A stretch of 64,000 nt of DNA from Onchocerca volvulus (Eukaryota > Nematoda > Chromadorea > Rhabditida > Onchocercidae), in assembly GCA_000499405.2 (NCBI GenBank), contig HG738139.1, positions 8,084,616 to 8,148,615 of the forward strand. The letters run 5' to 3'. This document shows positions 51,472 through 61,283 of this stretch, piece after piece. The first letter of the stretch is position 1, and every line of letters starts with the position of its first letter. The notes beneath the pieces are model-generated. The model made no database searches, was not told the DNA's origin, and worked only from the letters and a program-made list of their open reading frames with translations. A program made the translations under genes and the position numbers.

Positions 51472-54400
51472 ATGCGGATCAAAAAGAAGGTAACATGTTA
51501 CTGTGTTATAATTTATTTAAACTTTTGACTGTCATTTATTTCAATTTTTGTATGATGTTTTTCATCACAATCCAACTAAAAGTCACTTTATTCTCCAAAA
51601 TTTGACGCATTCTTATTTATCCAATGAAACTAAGGTGATGCCAAGACATACTGATACGTAATGTCAAAAAGTGAGAATGTTCGGTTAAAATTACTGTTTT
51701 CAGTACGAATCCGGAGCTGCTACCAATTATATTACCCGAGGACGAGCATTGAAAAAACTGCAGTTATCGTTGAAGGATTTTCGTCGCCTTTGTATTCTAA
51801 AAGGAATTTATCCTCATGAACCATCGCATAAAAAGAAAGTTAATAAAGGATCAACAGAAAATCGAGTATACTATTATGCTAAAGATATCAACTTTTTGGC
51901 TTCTGAACCGATTATTAAGAAATTCCGAGAATATAAGGTACGTAGTTTCCTTTTACCGTTGTTTTTTTTTTTTTTTTTTTTTTTTTTTGTTCTTGAATTT
52001 AAATAGCATGGATTGGGCTGAATGATTTTATGACTGATGCGTAGAATTCTCTCAGGGATCTGTTGATTTTACTCATTGGGAATTAAAGTCAAAAATAACA
52101 ATTTTATGTGTGAAGTAAAGTTAACCAATTCAAGTCAGAGTTAGCTCAAATAAAACTATGCAGGGGTAGAGATTATGGAATTTCTTGTCTAGCTTAAATT
52201 ATTTCTTTACATCTTTCAGATATTTTTGAAAAAGTTGACTACGGCAAAAGCGAAGCGAGACGAAGAACGCGTCAAGAAATTATACGAAAGACGCCCTGAA
52301 TATCAGCTGGATCACATTGTGAAAGAAAGGTGTTTTATTTGGCAAATTTCTAAATTTTCCCAATGTTGGGTAGCTTCTATATATTATATATACTTCTCTT
52401 CGGGATATCTGTATTCTTTTTTAGATATCCAACATTTGAATCGGCACTGCGCGATCTGGATGATGCACTGTGTTTACTCTTTGCTTTTGCAGTTTTGCCT
52501 CACACCAAAGTTATTACTAGCTCTTTGGTAGCTTCGTCTCGGAGACTAACAGCAGAGTTCAATCATTATATCATCGAATCGAATTCTCTGAACAAGTTGA
52601 GGATAAATATCTATCTTGATTTTCTTGTCATGCTGATTCATTGAATCGCAGTTTCTCATTTAGTCTAGTTCATTAGTTATCAGCAGTATGGGCGACACCT
52701 GATAAATTCCGATACCATTTGAGATGCTAAGCATATTTTTATCTTTGTACTAACAATAATGATAAATTGATCAGGTAAATGGAAGAGCCATTACTGAAAA
52801 ATGTGGAAAATCTATTTCTCTTTCAGGTTTTTATCTCGATTAAGGGAATCTATTATGAAGCAGAAGTCATGGGTGAACGAGTAACATGGATTGTGGGTCA
52901 TGATAGAGGCGTGGGACATGTAAGTGAAGTCGATTTTTCTGTGATGGCAACGTTCGCGGAATTTTATATTACAATGCTCGAATTTGTTAATTTTCGACTT
53001 TATCAATCGATCGGACTTTTTTATCCGCCTAAGCTTGCTTTTAAGTCAGACAAGGTTGTTTTTATGTTATTTTTTCATTTCCTTTATACTTTCCTGTGAT
53101 ATTTATTAATTTGAAAAAGTCCTATTCATTTCAGAATTCTTAAGGACTTTTATTCTTTTTTTTTTTTTAAGCCAGTTATAAATATATGAAGAGATTTCAG
53201 TCTGAAGATAATGATGAAACTGAAGAGGGAAGAATATATAGCATGGCATATCCATTGTCGAGATTTGAATGTTATGAGGAACAGATTGATGTCAATATCA
53301 ATGATGCAGTCAATAATGAACTTAATGATAAATTATGTGATGTCGAAAAAAGAAAACAACTGTTTGTAAACTGTCGTTTTTGGTTAAATCGTGAAGTCCC
53401 AAAGGATCCTCTTGCGATTATTATAAGGTTTACTTTTCCGATCCTCATAAATGTTCTTTATTTCTTCAGTAGTACAAAACATTCTGTTATCTCATTCAAG
53501 TAATGAAATTTCTTTATAAACTTTATTTTGCAGAAGTTGTGGTGGCGTGGTTTCTTGGGAAAATTGCCCAGCGGCACAGTATTATGAAAATGATGCTCAG
53601 ATTACACATCAAATAGTCGACAGACCATTGCTTGACAATCACAGAAATCTCAATAGGTATTTCAGTTTTCACCATATTCCGATTTTCGTCTCCTTGTTTT
53701 CTATTTTATAGCGCATAAATAAAATGGAATGGTCTGAGACTCATGTTTTCCCATCAACAAACATTGGCATTACTACAAGTAGCATGCGTGAATGCTGCAT
53801 TGAGTGACGGTTGCTTTTGTATCATTTCATACCAAAATTTGCAGAATCTACGTACAACCGCAGTGGGTTTTCGACAGTTTTAATAGACGAAGTCGCCTTC
53901 CAGTAAACAAGTATCTTCCCGGTGCAATACTGCCACCTCATTTATCACCTTTTTCCAGTGACTACGATTCTTACGAAGAGCAACTCAAACAGTTGAAGCA
54001 ACTCAAACTCTTAAACAAAGGTTCTTTTCTAGAGTTATTAGGAAGAGATCCAAAAAATAGTTTTTTCAGGATACTGATTTAGTCACTCATCTTTGACATT
54101 CATGTTACTACCAATTTTTTTTGCAAAATATGAAGTAGTAAATCCTAATTTTTAGCATCGTCTAGCGCGATCGAAAGAAAAGAAATTGAAGGGGAAAGCA
54201 AGCTGCAAGAAAAGAAAAAAATTCTAAAAGAAAAGGAAGTATCAACTATGAATGTAAGCAAAGGCCGAATGCACAAAGAAAATTTACAAAAGAAACTAAA
54301 TGAAAAGGTGAAAATGATTATTCTTTATAACCTCTTCCTCAATAATTCTAATTTTTTTTTTTAGAAAGAAAAAAAGTAAACATGTTAGAAGTTAGAGGTA

Positions 54401-54803
54401 GTCAGTCTGTCCTTTTGCCCTTCAAAAAAAACAAAGTTTGCACTTTAAACTACCGGAAAGTAATTTTTAAAACTTATAACTTAGGCTCTGTAGTGTGTCC
54501 AAAAATCCAAATGTTACATATAAATATTAATATTTTTGAAGACAAGGGATATTCAGTGTGGTTCTGAACAATGGTTGCATAAATTTCGAGAAGATATATA
54601 AGTTGACTGAAGTTTCTTCAGGACTAAACACAATTTTTTTTTTCATCTTTTTTAAGGGACATGAACTCAAACTACGTGAGATGCTTATACCGAAAAAACG
54701 TAAACGGGTTTATTCCAAAATCAAGCGAGGAATTAAACGCCGAATTCACGAAGAGAAGAAGTTAAATGAAAAAAGATTGAAAATATTGGAAGCAGTGAAT
54801 TGA
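51472..54803 (+). CDS. lpd-7: Pescadillo (PES1), ribosome biogenesis factor
   Basis: Ten exons: 51472-51489, 51704-51937, 52220-52329, 52425-52596, 52827-53054, 53201-53427, 53534-53656, 53845-54020, 54156-54307, 54657-54803; 528 aa (human 588). It works with BOP1 and WDR12 in 27S/32S pre-rRNA processing in the nucleolus. The N-terminal pescadillo domain contains [55 protein letters not shown] and [21 protein letters not shown] domain runs from [18 protein letters not shown] to [19 protein letters not shown]. The tail is basic and lysine-rich ([17 protein letters not shown]). Exon 4 needs an unusual splice joint (see findings). AATAAA is at 54835-54840. Confidence 0.95.
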
Positions 54804-54834
54804 CAGCTGCAAAATGTTTTTGTTAAAACTGTGG

Positions 54835-54840
54835 AATAAA
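54835..54840 (+). terminator. Poly(A) signal of pescadillo
   Basis: AATAAA 32 bp after the stop codon, the usual distance plus a short 3' UTR. Confidence 0.6.
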
Positions 54841-55670
54841 TCGTTATGAAATATTCACTGCATACAGCTGGATCTGATGTGTTTTGGTTTGGCAAAAATA
54901 AGGAAATTAAATTGGACTGATATGATGAAAACTTAGCAATTTGATATAAATCAAATCTATATAACTGTATCGAATGATGTGCATATTTTGATACAACGAA
55001 TTTTTAGAAGACATGGAAATGTTGTGAAAACTTCAGGTATTTATTCATAAAACCATGAGCCTTAATTCGAAATCTTTGAGGGATATAATAAGAAGAAAAG
55101 GATCCAGAAAATCACAAAGGAAGTTTAAAAAACCACAATTTTCAAGTAAATTGAATCGTTCTCAATATGAGGTAGACGAATGTTTTTACTGAATATTAAC
55201 AATATATTTGGGGAAAAAATGGTTCACACAGCCAAGAGAAACAAAAATATAGTGATGTTATTTGTATATTTCCAATTTAAATTATAATTAGTTGTAGAAC
55301 ATGTTTATAAAATGACAGCTGGCGATATAAGGCACTTCAGAGATTTCTTTTTCAGAATTACTGGAGAAATGAAGCCACTAGTTACAACTGATGATGCATA
55401 TTAATTATGATTTAGAAGTGCTATAAAGGACAATTCAGTATTCCAGTGAGAAAGATACCGCGTTTTTACATATGAATGTCAATTACAAGAAACAATATAT
55501 TTAAAAATTACGTAAATTCACAAATATAGACAAACTGAATAAGTCGTACTGATTATGCATAAAAGACACAATAATAAATGATACTTGGTTTTTAAGAAAA
55601 AGGTAAGCTTCAACTAAGAAAAAATTGTACATTTATCTTACTAAAGCTCAGTTTGCGTTCATTTCATACC
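54841..55670. other. Intergenic between convergent pescadillo and parkin
   Basis: AT-rich, no supportable coding sequence. Minus-strand AATAAA (TTTATT at 55671-55676) about 100 bp past the parkin stop probably ends parkin. Confidence 0.45.
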
Positions 55671-55777
55671 TTTATTTGCATTAGATTTTTATGTTACTGC
55701 GTCACTAAGCATTTAGTTGTAACACTAGAATTTAGAGTTCTAAATGGTAATTATACTTGAAAGGCAAACCAAAAACA

Positions 55778-58195
55778 TCAGTCGAACCAGTGGTCCCACT
55801 GACAATCTTCACTCCATGACTTGACGCACAAAAAACACCAATGCTCACCGCACTGCACACAGTGCATGTGAGCGCAACCACCATTCCGTTCTGTTGGAGT
55901 TGCACAAGAAGGACATCTGCGGCATGTACGTTCGATGATCGTATTAGTCGCATCTGATTCCAAACAAATACATTCTAATTGTCGACATAAGCCGCAGAAC
56001 GAGAAACAACATTCCGGACAAGTTATCTATTAAACATATTTTTTTTTTGAAATCTTTGAAAATTGATAAATTGATAAATTACAGTTGTAAAACTGAAAAA
56101 ATATAGCAATTTAATAACAGATATTTAACATATTACTATATATCTTCCGGTATGCACGACATTCGAATCAATTAATTGGCATACCTTAGGATATAATGGA
56201 TCAAATTCCCATAGGAAACAAGCACCACAGTTTGGTCTTGGGCAAAACATTCCTTCTTGTTCTAGAGTAACGAAACGTTCAGCTGCTTGTCGCTGATATT
56301 CATCATAATTCGATTTGCCTAACAGATAAAAACAATGTGTATCGACAACACATCCTGTAAAATATTGAAACCATTCTATTAACCTTCTATTACTAATATA
56401 TCATTCTGTTATTAATTTCTTTGGCTCATAAACTCATTTTCTTATTGGAAAATTCTTCCGCCGACTTTAACTGCCAAAGCGAGTAGTGAAAAAAAAATTC
56501 TAGATCTAGAATAACATGATAATATATTGAAATGAAGTCTAGCATTTTAAATTTAATTTTCTTCAATAGACAGTTTATAGGGTTTCAAGACTAACACTTA
56601 AAAAAAACAAGAAAAATGCACATCATATATGCTTATGAATATTTCTAAAGTTAAATCATGAGTAAATTACATATGTTGCTAACCACGACAACCATATACC
56701 GGACAACTGACAGTGTAACCATTTGGTGGGATAAATGCGAACTGATGTTCAGCAAAAGCTGTTTTGATATAAGTTGAGAAACATTCCACACATGTGTGAT
56801 GATGACAGTTCAACTGTACGATAACCTACAAAAATAATGTACAAAGACAGGTAAATCTGTAGATTACTTTGAATTTCAGACTTGTCTTTCGAAATCAATT
56901 ATACCACTAAAGATTCCCAGTAAATACTTTCTAAAACAATGTAACCTTACCTATCACTATCTTCTCTCATTTAAAAAAAGCAAATTTAATGTCAATTTCA
57001 ATGAGAAACATAAAATTTACTTTCATATGCGAATCACAACATATCGAACAACTGCCTGATCCACGAAAATTGCGAACATGTGTTAGCGGTACTGCCACCT
57101 AAAATTAATGATACGTAAAATCATAATTTCTAATGGTAATAAGAAATTTCAAAAAAATGAGCTGCAATGAATAGTCTAATTAGCACTGGAAAAAAAAGAA
57201 CATACCTGACCACAGTCGACGCATTTGAAGCAAAAAAATGTTGCCGTCCTCTTCTCACAATCTTTACAGTCAGCTTGTATGCTATTTCTACAAGAAAAAA
57301 CTAAACTTACTAAACAAAATAGTCCACCATTCAGATTCTTTTTATTCATTACCTCATCTAAACACTGCAGTTTCTTTCATTATTTATAGATGAAGACCGA
57401 TGAAGACCCTTCAAAGAATCTCATCTCAATGAAATCATCATGAGATTATTCTCTTTTTTAGTTATTCTTCTTTAAAATTTTTACATCAGTACAGCGATGA
57501 AGTAATCTGTTTAAGAATTATCTCAAAATTAGAAGACAAAAGCGACAGCTTACTTTAGAAGAACATCGTTCCAACTAGAAGGCTCCCTAGTGAGAATCAA
57601 TGAACTAGACGAACATTCAGCACAATAAACCCGTAATTTACCATCCTTTAATAAATTGCAGTTTTTACAAAAGACCTTAAAAGATGTGATTTCTGCTGTC
57701 TTGTTGTTTTCGGAAGATGATGATGGCCCACTTCTCTGCTTCTCATCTTCTTCCGATGAACATAGTTGAGTGACCATTGCTGTTAGCGAGCTAAAATATG
57801 GGAAATGAAATCAGAATTTTTTTGGATTTGGAATTAATATTCCTTATATATTTAATCTAATCCTAAATCAAAACTTAAAAATGAAGCTGATATGAGGCGT
57901 AGAAATCTGATAAAATTTAAAAATATACAGATTTATACAATCAGTAAGGAAAAGGATGAACGATTTACGTCTGAGGTCCAAGAAAAAGGGTACTGATGGG
58001 TGTATCATTGGTCAGTTTATTTCCACAAAGGATGAAGAGAAAGTTGGAGTGAGGAATGCCAAGTCTGGCTGACAGCTTGTTTGCGACATCACCAATAATA
58101 CCATCGCCGTCTACTTCGATAATAACATTTTTGGAGCGACCGCTACTTCTCCTATGCCATGGTTCCTGATTCCACACCGTTATCAACAGTTGCAT
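55778..58195 (-). CDS. pdr-1: Parkin, RBR E3 ubiquitin ligase
   Basis: Seven exons: 57969-58195, 57554-57790, 57206-57287, 57021-57098, 56684-56825, 56185-56354, 55778-56026; 394 aa (human 465). PINK1-activated ligase for damaged mitochondria. Order: ubiquitin-like domain (from MQLLITVWNQEP, residues 1-75), Ser-rich linker, RING0 (VFCKNCNLLKDGKLRVYCAE to CVDCGQ), RING1 (SCSICCDSHMK to YIKTAF), IBR (FCPRPNCGACFLWE to FCGLCRQLECIC), RING2 (CPSCATPTERNGGCAHMHC to DHWFD). The catalytic Cys is in NGGC, followed by the conserved H. Zinc ligands appear complete. The IBR-RING2 linker is far shorter than in vertebrates and the protein ends WFD without the final Val. A TTTTTAG acceptor lies 26 nt before the ATG. 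Confidence 0.95.
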
Positions 58196-58649
58196 TTTTC
58201 ATTACATTTGAATACGTGCTACTAAAAAGAAACTTTGAAATTACGCCTGAAACATAAGCATTCCTGAAAACTTTACAATAAATATAATACCCACTCATCC
58301 CCGCAAAATCACTTCGAGAAATGAAACCGTCAGCAGACCAATTACTTCATATCTATGAAGCGATCCAAAGTCTTGAATCTTCATGCTCGTTACGAAATAA
58401 TTGGGTTCATTTCGATCAGTTCAGAAATCGATTTTAAATCATCCGGAATCGATCCATTTAGCAAGTCGTCCGTAAATCGATCAATGTTCCGAACTTCCGA
58501 ATCTTCCAGCTCTGCATTATGTTGTGTGTATATGAATATAAGTCTACGTATATGTGTGCATATATTTATTATGCATTAAAAGTTTCAAAAAGATGTGGAC
58601 AGAAGATGAAATTGTCACCAAATGAAATAAAGGTAAGTGATCGTATCCT

Positions 58650-58745
58650 TGAGAACGAATGGTAGCAATTCGAGAACGGACGGTAACAAGACTGTCTCTC
58701 GTGGACAGACACGTAGTAGTTGTCTCCTCGAAGAGACGATAAGTT
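58650..58745 (+). other. Repeated and hairpin-forming GC-richer block
   Basis: An imperfect tandem repeat of about 21 bp (GAGAACGAATGGTAGCAATTC then GAGAACGGACGGTAACAAG) is followed by two short hairpins, CTGTC/GACAG and GTCTC/GAGAC with six-base loops. No Sm site or leader is present, so it is not an SL RNA gene. It could be regulatory or a small structured RNA. Confidence 0.3.
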
Positions 58746-61009
58746 TCATCCCAAGAATATATTCTTCCTATCGACAGGTAAAAAACCGATGACAGTTCTT
58801 GAAGTCGTCTAAAATTATTGTTGTATTGCTTTTTTCTCTATGATTCATTCGAATCGCTAAGCATCGTTCTTTATCTAATAGCATTATCAGTGAGTGATAA
58901 ATCGTAGAAGTTGATGTGATAAGAGGATAGAAGGATTAATATCCTCTTCAACGATCTGTTACATTCTCTCTATTCAAATAGTTCTGCACATTTTGCAGAT
59001 ATACATGCATCATCCATGTGACATGCACTGCAAAAAAAAAAACTGCTTGCACAATATAAAACTATGCATTGACTTAGATATGATTGATACATGTCTAAAT
59101 ATCTCATGCGATTTTTTACGTAGCGAACTGCCAAGTTTTAAATTTATTTTACAAATAACTGAAGGCACTGATTGTTTAGATTTGCAAATTTCGCGTATTC
59201 AAATCATGATAACGTGTAGAAGAATTGAATTAATTTGATTGAATTTAGTGGTTTTTTTTCATCAAAGATTCCAAGGGTTTATAAAATTTGAAAGTTATGG
59301 ATGCATAGGAAAGAGTGGAAGTTATAAGTATGCGTGAGAAAATTAGAGGAAAACAAATTATCTCTGTTATTCGAGGGAAATTCCCAGAAATAAATTGTTT
59401 TTAGAATCAAATCGTAAATTTGTTTTGTTAGTTACGGCTATTTTGCTGAAAACAATTAGAAAGCTCGATTTTGTTCAAATTTTCCCACCAATAATTCTGA
59501 AAGACCGATTTCAATTTTTCAAAAGGGATTACTGATTATATTACGGAGGAAATGAAGATTGAGAAATGGCGAGAAAAACAGGCCAAGTTAGAACTGAGTA
59601 ACCAATGAATCTGAATATCGTCGTATCGTTTCTTAGAAACTTTTCCTGACATGCATTTATATGCCTGTAAGAAGGATAAATGGATTGCAGTTAAGTGACC
59701 AAAAGTGTTGCTTCCACTAAGACCAGTTTAAGTTCCGTTCCAACTATAATTTCATCAAGTTTTCGAATTTAGTACATAGCATAGATAAGTCTCTAAAGAC
59801 TCTCAAGCAAAAATACATTAAGCCAAGCTTTGCCTTAGTCTCTTTAAATGGGCTGTTTATTCTCCAACTTTGCACACTGGTCTTCCAACTTCGGTCTTTT
59901 TCTGACATAAAAGTAGCATAAAAACGACAATATTATTTTGATATCTTCTGATTTTATAATTATCAAGTTGCAGGATGATTGTTTGCGGTAATGAAAATTG
60001 GTATATGTAAAATAAAATTAATTTATGTCAAGTTTCTTTTTTATAGTATTCTGCTCAATTGATTGTCCATCGAGATAGATATAAAAAGATAAACTCTGCA
60101 TTGAAATACGAAGAATGTTTGTAATTTTCGTCATTTTCAATAGTCAAGCAGAATTGAAGTGGTTTCAAATTGGAATAATTCTATCTGTGAATCGATGGAG
60201 TTCAAGAATGATTTACAGTTTGGTGAACAATTTTTCTGATCCTTTTCTTGATGAGAGCGACTCTCCGAAGAAATTCATCATAGAAGATAATCATGAATAT
60301 TCAAAAAATTTGTCGTCTGGTTTCGATATTTCTTTTCAGCCCAGTTAGCTGAAGATATTTGATATTGATATACTTAAATATCTCAGCAATTAAAATGTCT
60401 GATTTTTGTTTCATAAAGTCGAAAGAAACATTCATGATGTATTGCATTTTCAAAGCCTAATCGAGTAACAAATGTATTTAAGATGAAACTTTGCATTTCC
60501 CAACTTGATATTAGTCCCATACTATGTGATTGTCAAGCCTTTTTTTTTCCACGGAATTATTGGAGCTAAGCCATTTCGAATTAAGAATTAAGCCTAGCAA
60601 GGATTAGCGTCATTATTACTGTAGGCATTGTTTTCAGCATCTCAGAAGATACTAAATTCTTCATCATCAAGATGACTTCATCAGTTAATCCTTTATAACA
60701 ACCATATATAAGTTTTGGTATGTTCCCTTGGCTATTAAGCTAGACAAACCTCCTGGGAGGTAAAAGTACGGATGGAAAGAAAGGAATCAAAAACGAATTA
60801 ATTCGTTTAATTAAATCCAGAAGGAAGTTCAAGATATCCAAGGGATTTGATATGAATATCAAGAGAAAATTTCCCTTTTTTTTGATTCCACTCAGCAATG
60901 TCGAAATGATGTGACAGTTATCCTCTTTCACACTTTCAATTATATTTTGCAAAATATCACACATCCGAGAAAAAAAAAAAAAGGAGAAATAAGAAAAGAA
61001 AGTGTCCCA

Positions 61010-61140
61010 CCCCTGGGGAGTTTGGCTTTGGAGTTATCGTAATCCAAGTCCGCCTCTTGGCTAACTTCTAAAGCTCTTAGCCAACACATATATGTAGTGG
61101 CCCTAGACTTGGCTTTTTGCAGCCATTATTATCAAAAGCT
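61010..61140 (+). promoter_or_regulatory. Putative promoter with repeated TTGGCT
   Basis: GC-richer than its surroundings. TTGGCT occurs three times and its complement AGCCAA once, the half-site of NFI-type factors. It ends at the acceptor at about 61124 before the signal-peptide exon. Confidence 0.35.
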
Positions 61141-61178
61141 CTGTCACCGTCATCAGTATCACCCATAATACTGTCGCA

Positions 61179-61283
61179 ATGAAAGGTCTCCTCCGTCATC
61201 TCTGCTCTTCTTCTCTTATCACTGCATTAATAATCACCACTTCTGTACAGTATACAATGGGACAATTGCAAACTTGTTCACAG
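61179..61283 (+). CDS. First exon of a secreted or membrane protein (gene runs off the right edge)
   Basis: ATG at 61179 opens 35 codons ending exactly at a CAG|GTACCA donor at 61283, phase 0. The sequence begins MKGLLRHLCSSSLITALII and continues TTSVQYTMGQLQTCSQ: a basic n-region, a hydrophobic core and a plausible cleavage site, hence a signal peptide followed by a Cys of the mature protein. A GCTTTTTGCAG acceptor 55 nt upstream could receive a spliced leader. No downstream exon is recognisable before 64000, so the first intron is long or the gene is in the next window. The family is unknown. Confidence 0.55.

Larger units (their letters stand above)
58196..61178. other. Intergenic, upstream of parkin and of the right-edge gene
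   Basis: About 3 kb. Short open frames at 58355-58579, 58993-59238 and 60115-60348 have no recognisable homology or splice context. A structured GC-richer block lies at 58650-58745. From 61010 to 61140 the composition becomes GC-richer with repeated TTGGCT, likely the promoter of the next gene. Confidence 0.4.
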
